64,000 nt of DNA from SHVO01 sp041905795 (GTDB taxonomy: Bacteria; Pseudomonadota; Alphaproteobacteria; Rhodospirillales; Rhodospirillaceae), in assembly GCA_041905795.1 (NCBI GenBank), contig JAYRKL010000005.1, positions 1 through 64,000 on the forward strand, in the 5' to 3' direction. Below the pieces are notes generated by a model. That model worked only from the letters and a program-made list of their open reading frames with translations, did not search any database and was not told the DNA's origin. How positions within the stretch are numbered: the stretch's first letter is position 1; each line of letters opens with the position of its first letter. Shown piece after piece: positions 1-10,000 of this stretch. The position numbers were made by a program, and so were the translations under genes.

Positions 1-22
1 TGAACCGGAAATGCGACCGGCC

Positions 23-57
23 CCGTCCGCGAGGACGGCGCCGTTTTGCTTTTGGCC
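23..57 (+). terminator. possible intrinsic terminator at the left edge
   Basis: CCGTCC (23-28) and GGACGG (33-38) pair across a GCGA loop, and a T-rich stretch containing TTTT-GC-TTTT follows. An outer pair, ACCGGCC (16-22) with GGCCGGT (54-60), could extend the structure. It would serve a plus-strand gene ending at or before the left edge, which cannot be seen. Confidence 0.4.
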
Positions 58-68
58 GGTGGCGATGG

Positions 69-97
69 GAATTAAATGTACCAGGTACATTTAATTC
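69..97. promoter_or_regulatory. 29-bp perfect palindrome, operator-like
   Basis: The arms GAATTAAATGTACC (69-82) and GGTACATTTAATTC (84-97) are perfect reverse complements around a single A. A one-base centre is a poor RNA hairpin but typical of a site bound by a dimeric repressor such as a TetR-family protein. It lies 20 bp beyond the stop codon of the TPR gene on the minus strand, so it probably belongs to a gene off the left edge. The regulator is not identifiable. Confidence 0.5.
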
Positions 98-117
98 GCC
101 GGTGATGGCGTGCGCGG

Positions 118-603
118 CTAGAGCGCCTTACCGGCCGCTTCGCTGGGTTTCTTAGCGCTGCGGACATCGAGGGTCAGGCGGATGTTCTGCAGCAGGATGC
201 CGGAGTTCGAGCGGAAACTCAGCGCTTTATAATACTGGGCCAGGGCCCGGTCGTACTGGTTCAGGTAGAAATAGATATTGGCCAGGTTGTTGTAGGACTG
301 CCACTGGCGCGGCGACATCTCGATGGCCTGGAGGCAGGCTTCCATGGCGTCGGAATACTGGGTCAACCCGGTCAGGCCGATGCAGAGGTTGTTGAGCGCG
401 GCGGCGTGGTTCTCGGCGGTGAGGTCGCCGGTGCGCAGGGCGGCGCGGGTGCGCTCGGTGCCCTTCTGCCACTCCTTGGCGTCCAGCATCAGCGCGGCGT
501 CGCTGACCCAGCCGTTAGCCGGTTTGAAGGATTGCGCGCCGGCCTGGGGCGCGGCGGCTGCGATGGCGGCGGCGACGGCCGCAACAAGAAGCTTGGGCTT
601 CAT
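118..603 (-). CDS. exported TPR-repeat protein
   Basis: A 161-residue protein with an N-terminal Sec signal (hydrophobic Ala-rich stretch about residues 5-22, ending near AGAQS). About residues 60-135 hold two or three tetratricopeptide-like helical hairpins, including the pattern SYNNLANIYFYLNQYDRAL. TPR domains bind protein partners; a periplasmic adaptor role is inferred, and no partner is visible. The ATG at 603 is preceded by AAGGAG at good spacing. The gene stands alone and diverges from the AceE-like gene across 220 bp. No specific family is recognised beyond TPR. Confidence 0.75.
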   Translation of the reverse strand: MKPKLLVAAVAAAIAAAAPQAGAQSFKPANGWVSDAALMLDAKEWQKGTERTRAALRTGDLTAENHAAALNNLCIGLTGLTQYSDAMEACLQAIEMSPRQWQSYNNLANIYFYLNQYDRALAQYYKALSFRSNSGILLQNIRLTLDVRSAKKPSEAAGKAL

Positions 604-655
604 GGTCTCCTTCCTCCTGACCCGAAGTAGGTGGGTAATAATACCGCCAAAAGCC

Positions 656-675
656 CCCTCCGCTCAACCGGAGGG
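656..675 (-). promoter_or_regulatory. leader hairpin upstream of the TPR gene
   Basis: CCCTCCG (656-662) pairs with CGGAGGG (669-675) across six bases. Read on the minus strand it is followed by GGGCTTTT, so it looks like a weak terminator or attenuator about 55 nt before the TPR start codon. It is the only structure of note in the 604-725 part of the intergenic region. Confidence 0.3.
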
Positions 676-725
676 CATGGCAGGGTTGTATAAAATTACC
701 GGGAGAAGCCTGGAATCATATATTA

Positions 726-747
726 TTTTCCCCCGGCCCGGGGAAAA
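726..747. promoter_or_regulatory. inverted repeat in divergent promoter region
   Basis: TTTTCCCC (726-733) and GGGGAAAA (740-747) are perfect inverted arms around six GC-rich bases, in an otherwise AT-rich stretch (TATATTATTTT just upstream). It sits about 77 bp before the AceE-like start and between two divergent genes, so a shared operator is plausible. The binding factor is unknown. Confidence 0.35.
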
Positions 748-823
748 GAGGACTGAATTCGCGCGTCCCTCGCCTATCTTGCCCAGCCGGCCTCCTGACG
801 TTTTGGCATAAGAGTTTCCGCCC

Positions 824-3211
824 ATGACCATCGATCTCGACATCCTCGCCGACCTGGAACGGAAGGTGCTGTGGCTGGCGAGTTGGACCATCCACAACGC
901 CAATCACATCCGCCCCAACAAGGACGGCGTGAAGGTCGGCGGTCACCAGGCCTCGTCGGCCTCCCTCAACACCATCCTCACCGCGCTCTATTTCAATGTG
1001 CTGCGGCCGGAAGACCGGGTGGCGGTGAAGCCCCACGCCAGCCCGTCGTTCCACGCCATCCAGTACCTGATGGGCCTTCAGACCCAGGACAAGCTCGAGG
1101 CCTTCCGCGGCTACAAGGGCGTGCAGAGCTACCCCTCGCGCACCAAGGACGTGGACGACGTCGACTTCTCCACCGGTTCCGTCGGCCTGGGCGTGGCGCA
1201 GACGCTGTTCTCATCGCTGGTGCAGGACTATGTCCGCGCCCACGGCTGGCTCAAGTATCCTGACGGCCGCATGATCGCCCTGATCGGCGACGCCGAGATG
1301 GACGAAGGCAATATCTTCGAAGCGCTGCTGGAAGGCTGGAAACACGGCCTGCGCAATTGCTGGTGGATTATCGACTACAACCGCCAGAGCCTGGATTCAA
1401 CGATCCGCGAAGGCCTGTGGCAGCGCTTCGAGAACATGTTCAAGGATTTCGGCTGGGACGTCGTCGTCCTGAAATTCGGCTCGCTGCTCAAGGCCGCGGG
1501 CAAGGAACCCGGCGGCGACAAGCTGCTGGAGTGGATCGACAAGTGTCCCAACCAGCTCTACTCCGCCCTCACCTATCAAGGCGGCGCCGCCTGGCGTAAG
1601 CGCCTGTTGGACGAAATCGGCGATCAGGGTCCGGTGACGAAGCTGATCGAAAAGCGCAGCGACGACGAACTCGCGCGCCTCATGACCAACCTCGCCGGCC
1701 ACGACCTGCCGACCCTGGTGGACGCTTTCAACGCCATCAAACACGACAAGCCGGTATGCTTCATCGCCTACACGGTCAAGGGCCACGGCCTGCCCTTGGC
1801 GGGCCATAAGGACAACCACTCCGGCCTCACCACCCCGGCGCAAATCGAGGCTTTCAAGGCGGCCATGAACGTGCGCCCCGGCCATGAGTGGGACAAGTTC
1901 GAAGGCATGAAGACGCCGCCGGCGGAGCTGGAGAAGTTCCTGGCCAAGGTGCCGTTCTACGCCAAGGGCCGGCGCCGCTTCGAAGCGCCCCATGTGGAAA
2001 CGCCCGCCGAAATCGCCATCCAGGTGGCGCCTTCGATGTCGACGCAGCAGGGCTTCGGGCTGTTGATGAACGAAATCGGCCGCCAGAGCACGGATTTCGC
2101 CGGCCGCGTCGTGACCACGGCGCCTGACGTGACCGTCTCCACCAACCTCGGCGCCTGGGTCAACCGTCGCGGCCTGTTCGCCAAGGATGAACTGGCCGAC
2201 ACCTTCAAGGCCGAGCGCGTGCCGTCCACCTACAACTGGTCGTTCTCGCCCAAAGGCCAGCACCTGGAACTGGGCATCGCCGAATCAAACCTGTTCATCG
2301 CTCTGTCGGCGTTCGGTCTGTCGTACTCCATCCACGGCGAGCGGCTGTTCCCCATCGGCACGCTCTACGATCCGTTCATCGCCCGCGGCTTGGACGCCAT
2401 GAACTACGCTTGTTACCAGGACGCCCGCTTCATCCTGGCGGCGACGCCGTCCGGCATCACCCTGGCGCCGGAAGGCGGCGCCCACCAGTCCATCGGCACG
2501 CCGCTGATCGGCATGGCGCAGCCGGGCCTGACCTCGTTCGAGCCCGCCTTCATCGATGAACTCTCGGCGATCCTGTGCTGGTCTTTCGACCACCTGCAAA
2601 AGCACGACACGGATGGCGAGCAAGGCGCCAACTGGCTTTCGGACGATACCGGCGGCTCGGTCTATCTGCGCCTGTCCACCCGTCCGGTCGAGCAGGTTAA
2701 ACGCACCCTCGACCCCGACATGAAGCGCGACGTCGTCGACGGCGCCTATTGGATGCGCAAACCCGGCCCCAACTGCGAAGTGGTGGTGGCCTATTGCGGC
2801 GTGATCGCGCCGGAGGCCATCGACGCGGTTGGGCTCATGGCCGAGGACCGCCGCGACATCGGCCTCCTGGCCGTCACCTCGCCCGACCGCCTCCATGCCG
2901 GCTGGATGGCCGCGACCCGCGCCCGGGAAGCCGGGCTGGTGCATGCGCGCTCGCATATCGAACGGCTGCTCGCCGGCCTGCCGCGCAACTGCGGCCTGGT
3001 AACGGTGATCGACGGCCATCCCGCCAGCCTGTCCTGGCTGGGCGCGGTGGGTGGGCATCGCGTGCGGGCCTTGGGGGTCGAAGCTTTCGGCCAGACCGGC
3101 ACCCTCGCCGACCTCTACCGCCACTACGGCATCGACACCAACGCCATCATCGCCGCCGCCCAGGGGATCGCCGAAGGCCGCCCGATCCGGCACCTTAAGC
3201 TAATGGGATAA
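824..3211 (+). CDS. AceE-like thiamine-diphosphate enzyme (pyruvate dehydrogenase E1 / transketolase family)
   Basis: A 795-residue cytoplasmic protein with the layout of homodimeric pyruvate dehydrogenase E1 and transketolase: N-terminal ThDP-binding domain, central pyrimidine domain, C-terminal transketolase-like domain. The ThDP/Mg motif begins GDAEMDEGN at residue 155, with the Asn-containing continuation WWIIDYNRQS. It is about 90 residues shorter than classical AceE (around 890). Homologues of this length are often annotated simply as transketolase. Family assignment is firm; the substrate (pyruvate, another 2-oxo acid or a sugar phosphate) is not. No E2 or E3 gene is near, so it appears to be an orphan E1 or a stand-alone enzyme. 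The ATG at 824 has only a weak ribosome-binding site. Confidence 0.85.
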   Translation: MTIDLDILADLERKVLWLASWTIHNANHIRPNKDGVKVGGHQASSASLNTILTALYFNVLRPEDRVAVKPHASPSFHAIQYLMGLQTQDKLEAFRGYKGVQSYPSRTKDVDDVDFSTGSVGLGVAQTLFSSLVQDYVRAHGWLKYPDGRMIALIGDAEMDEGNIFEALLEGWKHGLRNCWWIIDYNRQSLDSTIREGLWQRFENMFKDFGWDVVVLKFGSLLKAAGKEPGGDKLLEWIDKCPNQLYSALTYQGGAAWRKRLLDEIGDQGPVTKLIEKRSDDELARLMTNLAGHDLPTLVDAFNAIKHDKPVCFIAYTVKGHGLPLAGHKDNHSGLTTPAQIEAFKAAMNVRPGHEWDKFEGMKTPPAELEKFLAKVPFYAKGRRRFEAPHVETPAEIAIQVAPSMSTQQGFGLLMNEIGRQSTDFAGRVVTTAPDVTVSTNLGAWVNRRGLFAKDELADTFKAERVPSTYNWSFSPKGQHLELGIAESNLFIALSAFGLSYSIHGERLFPIGTLYDPFIARGLDAMNYACYQDARFILAATPSGITLAPEGGAHQSIGTPLIGMAQPGLTSFEPAFIDELSAILCWSFDHLQKHDTDGEQGANWLSDDTGGSVYLRLSTRPVEQVKRTLDPDMKRDVVDGAYWMRKPGPNCEVVVAYCGVIAPEAIDAVGLMAEDRRDIGLLAVTSPDRLHAGWMAATRAREAGLVHARSHIERLLAGLPRNCGLVTVIDGHPASLSWLGAVGGHRVRALGVEAFGQTGTLADLYRHYGIDTNAIIAAAQGIAEGRPIRHLKLMG

Positions 3212-3295
3212 TTCGTTTTCTGGCCGCGCAAGAAACCTTGCCGGGCGCCGTCTCTTATAGAGAGTGCGGCCTCTGAGTCGGGCCCGCAATCGGGC

Positions 3296-3301
3296 TATAC
3301 T
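3296..3301 (+). promoter_or_regulatory. possible -10 element before the protease gene
   Basis: TATACT lies 40 bp upstream of the preferred ATG at 3341. At 17-bp spacing the -35 position reads CTGAGT, a poor match, so this is only a suggestion. Confidence 0.25.
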
Positions 3302-3340
3302 GCCGGAACGGTGCATGGTTCCGCAGTTCAAGGTTTAAGT

Positions 3341-5371
3341 ATGTTCGGTAAGTTATTGACGGGCCTCCTGGTTATCGCGGCCGTGCCGGCTCTGGCCGCC
3401 GCCGAGGATCCGCGTGCGCCGGTCCCGGTCACGCCCGCCGACGTCTCGCACTATGACTGCGCCGCCGCCGCCGGATCCGGCGCCAAACGCGCGCTGCATA
3501 TCGGCCAGGTGATCCTGGGCCGTTACTACGAATGGAACGAGACCTACGGCGGCGATGACGGCGCGACCTTGCTGTGCATCGGCATGCGGGTGCCCGAAGC
3601 CCGGTCCCTGACCGCGGCGGAGGCCAAGACCTTCCTCGCCCAGTCGGCCGCCATCGGCGCCCCCACCCCGGCCGCGGCCTCGACGCCGGGCATCGAGAGC
3701 CAGGCCGGCGGTCTCGACGCCGTGCCCGAGCCCGCCAAGCGCGTCCGCAAGGGCGCGCCCACGATGCCCGACAGCGATCTTCCGCCGGTGCCGGCGGAAC
3801 ACCGCCCCGGCGATCCGAATTTGCCGAACCCCGTGGCGCCCGCGCCGGAAAAACCCGCCGACCAGCCGTCCCAACCCAACGCCTGGGAAAAGAGCGCGGC
3901 CGGCGACCCGCGCAGCGAACTGAACGCCGACTCGGTGCAGTCCTATCCCTACAACACCATCGGCTACTTCACGGTCACCTACCCCAATAACGCCAGCTTC
4001 CGCTGCACCGGCACGCTGGTCAGCGCCTACGTCGCCCTCACCGCCGGGCATTGCATTCACAACAACAGCCGCGGCGGCTGGGTGACGGCGGTGCGCTTCT
4101 ACCCGGGGCAATATGTCTCGGCGTCCGGCTCCATCGTCCGCCCTTACGGCAGCAACGCCGCGCTCGCCAACCTCAAGACCACGGAGAACTGGACCCAGAT
4201 CTCCGGACCCGAAGAATTCAATGTGACGGACTACCGCTACGACTACGCCGCGATCCAGTTTTCCCAGCCATTCACCCACACCGCGACCTTCATACCCGTG
4301 GTCTATGGTTCAACGATCGGGACCGCCAACAACGCCGGCTATCCGGGCAACCTCAAGGATTCAACGGTCACGCAATACGGCATGTTCTTCGATTCCGGCA
4401 CGGAGACGTCGGATTCCATCGCCGGTCTGCGCCGGACGCATGTCCGCGAGTTCGCGATCTACTCCAGCGGCGGCGATTCCGGCAGTCCGTTCTGGTACCT
4501 GGATCAGACCCGGCGCGGCCTCATGGGCTCGCTGTCCTACAGCAGCGAGGACGACACCACCGGTGCCGTCTCGTCGGGCGGTCCCTGGTACGATTCCCAG
4601 AGCCAGAACCTGATCGCCAGTTGGGTGTCCTGGACGCCGACGAGCACCTCCAGCCTGTCGACCACCGGCCTCAAGGTCGGCGCCGTGGTTTCCTCGGCCT
4701 CCGCCGCGTCCCAGTCGTTCCTGCGCTTCTACAACTCCGGCACCACCGCCGCGACCGTGTCGGTGACCCTGTCCGACTACGCCACCGGCGCACCGCTGGC
4801 CCAATGGACCAGCCCGTCGATCGCGCCCGGGGCCTCGCCCCAATACGCCATCAGCGCCATCGAGGCCGCCGCCACGCCGTCGTTCACCAAGCCGGCCTAC
4901 TACTCCATCGCCGTCCAGAGCGGCTTCACCGGATCGTTCCAGCATGTCCTCTGGCGGGTCTCCGACGGTTCCCTCACCAACCTGTCGACCTGCGACTCAT
5001 TGCCGACGGCCGCGCGTACCACCCTGGTCAACGTCCATTCTTCCCTGCTGCAGTCGGGATATCCAAGCCAGGTGGTGGTGTTCAACACCGGCGCCGCCGC
5101 CGCCAACGCCACGCTCGGGATCTACGACGCCGCCACCGGCGTCCGCATCGGCACCTATGCCGCCAACGGCGTTCCGGCCAACGGCCAGGTGTTCATCACC
5201 ACCGCCAATCTGGAAAACGGCGCCGGCATCGGCGCCAACGGCCGCTACCACTACAATATCAAGATCGAGAACGCCTTCACCGGCTTCCTCCAGCATCTTG
5301 TGAACAACCAGCAATCGGGCGTGACCACCGACATGACCGGAGTTTGCCCCCTCGTCAAAACCGCGGGCTGA
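3341..5371 (+). CDS. secreted trypsin-like serine protease with duplicated C-terminal domain
   Basis: Starting at ATG 3341 (preferred over the in-frame GTG at 3311 because it begins with a clean Sec signal, MFGKLLTGLL..., and follows AAGG), the protein has 676 residues. After the signal comes an unclassified segment, then a Pro/Ala-rich linker (about 105-185), then a trypsin fold. The catalytic triad is His237 (TAGHC), Asp301 (YDYAAIQF) and Ser380 (GGDSGSP), so it should be active and extracytoplasmic. Residues about 442-551 and 556-669 are two copies of one domain, each with an F/V-x-N-x-G strand, a D-x-ATG motif, an FTG-x-x-QH motif and a closing Cys (551, 669). These may bind a substrate or surface; that is inference. 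The gene is monocistronic, with no export partner beside it. Confidence 0.85.
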   Translation: MFGKLLTGLLVIAAVPALAAAEDPRAPVPVTPADVSHYDCAAAAGSGAKRALHIGQVILGRYYEWNETYGGDDGATLLCIGMRVPEARSLTAAEAKTFLAQSAAIGAPTPAAASTPGIESQAGGLDAVPEPAKRVRKGAPTMPDSDLPPVPAEHRPGDPNLPNPVAPAPEKPADQPSQPNAWEKSAAGDPRSELNADSVQSYPYNTIGYFTVTYPNNASFRCTGTLVSAYVALTAGHCIHNNSRGGWVTAVRFYPGQYVSASGSIVRPYGSNAALANLKTTENWTQISGPEEFNVTDYRYDYAAIQFSQPFTHTATFIPVVYGSTIGTANNAGYPGNLKDSTVTQYGMFFDSGTETSDSIAGLRRTHVREFAIYSSGGDSGSPFWYLDQTRRGLMGSLSYSSEDDTTGAVSSGGPWYDSQSQNLIASWVSWTPTSTSSLSTTGLKVGAVVSSASAASQSFLRFYNSGTTAATVSVTLSDYATGAPLAQWTSPSIAPGASPQYAISAIEAAATPSFTKPAYYSIAVQSGFTGSFQHVLWRVSDGSLTNLSTCDSLPTAARTTLVNVHSSLLQSGYPSQVVVFNTGAAAANATLGIYDAATGVRIGTYAANGVPANGQVFITTANLENGAGIGANGRYHYNIKIENAFTGFLQHLVNNQQSGVTTDMTGVCPLVKTAG

Positions 5372-5513
5372 GGCGGTTACCGTTTGAGGCTATTTGTTAC
5401 GAACCGAAACGCGCTGTTCATAGTGACAATCCAGCGGTTGCGTTAGAGTACCGAAAGCATCTTTCCGGCGCATTCGACGCCGGGGATGCACACACCCGAA
5501 AGTATGAATTCCG

Positions 5514-7046
5514 ATGAACGACCGCGCCCCTCAAGACAGTCCCAAACAAGACCAGCCGCGCAGCTGGCGGCAAAAAGCGGCCGCGTCCGTCGGGACTTTC
5601 AAAAAGTCCTCCAAGTGGCGCTGGATGCTGCCGTGGGGGCTGGCCGCCATGGGCGTGGCCGTGACCATCGCCTGGATTCTGGAACCATCGCCGCAGCCCC
5701 AGTTCGGCATGCGCCAGCGCGTCGCCATGCGCGGCGGCCCGGGCGGACCGCCGGGTGGCGGCCCTCCCGGTTTCGGGCCGGGCGGCGGCGGTTTCAAATC
5801 CGGCGGCGGCGGCAAGGCCGGCATGGCCGCGGACGCCACCAAGGCGCGGCGTCAACCGGGCGAGGACAACGGCACCGCGGTCGGCGCCGCGGTCGCCGCG
5901 ACCGGCGACATCGACATCATCCTCAATGCGCTCGGCACCATCACCCCGGCGGCCGTGGTCGCGGTGCGTCCGCAGATCGGCGGCCAGCTGCAGGAGGTGG
6001 CGTTCAAGGAAGGCCAGGTCGTGCATCAGGGCGATTTCCTCGCCCAAATCGATCCGCGCCCCCACGAACTGCAATTGCGCACCGCCCAGGCCAGCCTGGC
6101 CCGCGACAAGGTGCTGCTGGAGAACGCGAGCCGCGACCTGGTGCGCTACCAGACCCTGCTCGAACAGAACGCCGCCTCCTCGCAGCAGGTCGACACCCAG
6201 AAAGCCGCGGTCGCCCAGTACACCGCCGCCGTCGCCAACGATCAGGTGCAGATCGACACCGCCAGGCTCAACCTGACCTATGCCCGCATCACCGCGCCGC
6301 TGACCGGGCGCATCGGCCTGCGCCAGGTGGACCCCGGCAACTATGTCACCGCCGGCGATGCAAACGGCATCGCCGTCATCACCCAGCTCAGCCCCATCAC
6401 CGCGCTGTTCACCATCCCGCAGGACAATCTGCCGACCATCCAGGCGCGCATCCGCCAGGGCGCGACCCTGGAAGTGGACGCCTATGACCGCACCAACACC
6501 ACCAAGCTGGCCGCCGGCAGGCTCAATTCCCTCGACAACCTGATCGACGTCTCGACCGGCACCATCAAATTGCGCGGCGTCTTCGGCAACGAGGACGCGT
6601 CGCTGTTCCCCAACCAGTTCGTCAACATCCGCCTGCTGGTGAGCACGGTCCACGACGCCGTGGTGCTGCCGCCGTCCGCCGTGCAGCACGGCGCGCCCGG
6701 CGCCTATGTATTCCTGATCAAGCCCGACAACACCGTCGCCATCCAGCCGGTCAAGACCGGCGCCTCCAATGCCAACATGGTGCAGATCCTGTCGGGCGTG
6801 AAGCCCGGCGAACAGGTGGTCATCGACGGCATCGACAGGATGAGGGAAGGCACCGAGGTCTATGTGCCCAACCCGCCGGTGGACGCCACCAAGGTGGCGG
6901 TGGAAGCGCCCAAGGAGGCCGGCCCCGCCGACGCCGCGCCCGCCGGCGACAGCACACCGGCCGCCGCCGGCGACAAGCGCGGGCCCGGCCTGCGCCGCCG
7001 GCCCCCGGGGGCCGAAGGAGCGCCGCCTGCCGCCAAGACGCCCTAA
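5514..7046 (+). CDS. RND efflux periplasmic adaptor (MdtA-like)
   Basis: A 510-residue membrane fusion protein that would link the inner-membrane RND pumps to an outer-membrane channel. A single membrane anchor lies at about residues 39-56. It is followed by a Gly/Pro-rich linker (about 73-105), the barrel-sandwich halves (GGQLQEVAFKEGQ and NLTYARITAPLTGRIG), an alpha-hairpin, and beta-barrel/membrane-proximal domains. The C-terminus is a Pro/Ala-rich tail. It is first in an operon with two permeases; the first follows after 15 bp. Adaptor plus two different permeases is the MdtABC arrangement. No outer-membrane TolC-like gene is present. Substrates cannot be deduced. Confidence 0.9.
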   Translation: MNDRAPQDSPKQDQPRSWRQKAAASVGTFKKSSKWRWMLPWGLAAMGVAVTIAWILEPSPQPQFGMRQRVAMRGGPGGPPGGGPPGFGPGGGGFKSGGGGKAGMAADATKARRQPGEDNGTAVGAAVAATGDIDIILNALGTITPAAVVAVRPQIGGQLQEVAFKEGQVVHQGDFLAQIDPRPHELQLRTAQASLARDKVLLENASRDLVRYQTLLEQNAASSQQVDTQKAAVAQYTAAVANDQVQIDTARLNLTYARITAPLTGRIGLRQVDPGNYVTAGDANGIAVITQLSPITALFTIPQDNLPTIQARIRQGATLEVDAYDRTNTTKLAAGRLNSLDNLIDVSTGTIKLRGVFGNEDASLFPNQFVNIRLLVSTVHDAVVLPPSAVQHGAPGAYVFLIKPDNTVAIQPVKTGASNANMVQILSGVKPGEQVVIDGIDRMREGTEVYVPNPPVDATKVAVEAPKEAGPADAAPAGDSTPAAAGDKRGPGLRRRPPGAEGAPPAAKTP

Positions 7047-7061
7047 CGGGGCACCGGGTCC

Positions 7062-10000
7062 ATGAATCCCTCACGCATCTTCATCCTGCGGCCGGTGGCG
7101 ACCACCTTGTTCATGGCCGCCATCCTGCTGGTGGGCGCGGTCTCTTTCCGCTACTTGCCGTTATCGGCCCTGCCCGACATCGACTATCCCACCATCCAGG
7201 TGCAGACCTTCATGCCGGGCGCCTCGCCCGAAGTGATGGCCACCGCCGTCACCGCGCCGCTGGAACGCCAACTGGGCCAGATGCCGGGCCTGACCCAGAT
7301 GCTGTCGGTGAGTTCCGCCGGCGCCTCGGTAATCACACTGGAATTCTCGCTCGACGTCAGCCTCGACGCGGCGGAACAGGAGGTGCTGGCCAAGATGAAC
7401 GCCGCCGGCAACCTCCTGCCCCAGGACCTGCCGGCGCCGCCGATCTTCCACAAGTACAATCCCGCCGACGCGCCGGTGCTGACCCTGGGCGTGACCTCGC
7501 CGACCTTGCCGCTGACCACCATCTCCGACATCGCCGACAGCCGCATCGCCACCAAACTGGCGCAACTGCCGGGCGTCGGCGTGGTCAATCTCTCCGGCGG
7601 CAACCGGCCGGCGGTGCGCATCCGCGCCAACCCGCGCCAGTTGGCCGCGTATGGCCTCAATCTCGACGACCTGCGCACCACCATCAGCAACGCCAACGTC
7701 AACACCCCCAAGGGCACTTTCGACGGCGCCACCCGGGCCTACACCATCAACGCCAACGACCAGATCCGCGACCCCCAGGAATATCGCGACCTGATCATCG
7801 CCTATCGCAACGGCGCACCGGTGCGGCTCTCGGACGTGGCCACGGTCGACACCGCCGCCGAGAACGACAAGCTCGGCGCCTGGGTCGGCACCACGCCCGC
7901 CATGATCGTCAACGTCCAGCGCCAGCCCGGCGCCAACGTCATCGCCGTGGTCGACCAGGTCCACAAGGTCCTGCCCCAGATCAGGGCGGCGCTGCCGCCG
8001 TCGATGGACCTGCAGGTCCTCACCGACCGCACCACCACCATCCGCGCCTCGGTGGCCGACGTCGAGTTCGAACTGGCCCTGGCGGTGGTGCTGGTGGTGC
8101 TGGTGATCTACCTGTTCCTGCGCAGCGTGCCGGCCACCATCATCCCCAGCCTGTCGGTGCCGCTGTCGCTGGTCGGCACCTTCGCCTTCATGTACCTGGC
8201 CGACTTCAGCCTCAACAACCTGTCCCTCATGGCGCTCACCATCGCCACCGGTTTCGTAGTCGACGACGCCATCGTCATGATCGAGAACATCTCCCGCTAT
8301 ATCGAGAAGGGCGAAGATCCGCTGGCGGCCGCCTTGAAGGGCGCCGAGCAGATCGGTTTCACCATCATCTCGCTGACCGTGTCGCTGATCGCCGTCCTGA
8401 TCCCGCTCTTGTTCATGGGCGACGTGGTCGGGCGCCTGTTCCGCGAATTCGCCATCACGCTCTCGGTCACCATCCTGATCTCGGCGGTGGTGTCCCTGAC
8501 CCTGGTGCCCATGCTCTGCGCCAAGATACTCAAGCCGCACAGGCATGGCGACCTCAACCGGGTCATGCAGAAGGCCGAGGACTGGTTCAACCGCCTGATC
8601 GCCGAATACGGCCGTGCCCTGGAATGGGTGCTGGACCGCAGCCGCGCCACCTTGCTGGTGGCGGTCGGCACCTTGTTCGTGACCGCGATCCTGTGGGTGC
8701 TCATTCCTAAAGGATTTTTCCCGGTGCAGGACACCGGCGTCATCCAGGGCATCACTGAGGCGCCGCAGTCGATCTCCTACGGCGCGCTGGTGGAACGCCA
8801 GACCGCCCTGGCCGCGGCGGTCATGAAAGACCCGGACGTGGAAAGCGTGTCGTCGTTCATCGGCGTCGACGGCACCAATGTGACGCTCAACAGCGGCCGC
8901 ATGATGATCAACCTGAAGCCCCACGCCGACCGCGACACCAGCGCCACCGAGATCATCCGGCGCCTGAACGCCCGGGTGAAGGAGGTCTCCGGCATCAAGC
9001 TCTACATGCAGCCGGTCCAGGACCTGACCATCGAGACCAGCGTCAGCCGCACCCAGTATCAGTTCGTGCTCGAGGACGCCAACGGGAGCGAACTGGCGGA
9101 ATGGGTGCCGCGGGTGGTGGAGCGCCTCGCGCGCCTGCCGGAACTCGCCGATGTGGCCAGCGACGCCCAGAACAGCGGCCTGTCCGCCTATGTCGAACTG
9201 GACCGCGATTCCGCGACCCGGCTGGGCATCTCCTTCGCCACCATCGACAACGCGCTCTACGACGCCTTCGGCCAGCGCATGGTCTCGACCATCTTCACCC
9301 AGACCTCCCAGTACCGGGTGATCCTGGAATCCGACCCCAGGCTGCAGAACACCCTGGACTCCCTGGGCTCGCTTTACGTGCCGTCGTCGGGCGGGCAAGT
9401 GCCGCTCTCGGCCGTGGCCAAGATCAGCGAACGCGCCGCCCCCCTGCAGATCAATCACCTGCACCAGTTCCCGGCCAATATCGTGTCCTTCAACCTCTCG
9501 CCCGGCACGTCGCTGGGCCAGGCCGTGGACGCGATCGTCAAGGCCGAGAAGGACATCGGCTTGCCGCCGTCGGTGCTCACCAGCTTCCAGGGCGCGGCGC
9601 TGGCGTTCCAGGCATCGCTGTCCAACGAGATCTACCTGATCGTGGCCGCCATCATCACGGTCTATATCGTGCTGGGCGTGCTGTACGAGAGCTTCGTCCA
9701 TCCGGTCACCATCCTCTCCACCCTGCCCTCGGCCAGCGTCGGCGCCCTCCTGGCGCTGATCCTGTTCCGCATGGACCTAGGCGTGATCGGCATCATCGGG
9801 ATTGTTCTGTTGATCGGCATCGTCAAGAAGAACGCCATCATGATGATCGACTTCGCCCTCGACGCGGAGCGCAACGAAGGCCTGAAGCCGCGCGAGGCCA
9901 TCACCCAGGCCTGTTTACTTCGCTTCCGTCCCATCCTGATGACGACCATGGCGGCGCTGCTCGGCGCCCTGCCGCTGATGGTCGGCGGCGGCGTCGGGTC

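Noticed and set aside
1..3. TGA at the very start as the stop of a plus-strand gene
   Set aside because: Without upstream sequence any reading is arbitrary; only the possible terminator that follows is listed.
3311..3340. GTG start for the serine protease
   Set aside because: It adds ten residues ahead of a well-formed signal peptide; ATG 3341 has an AAGG site upstream.
7161..9701. An 846-codon minus-strand frame over the first RND permease
   Set aside because: Same composition signature, no ribosome site or family motif; the plus-strand gene has intact RND motifs.
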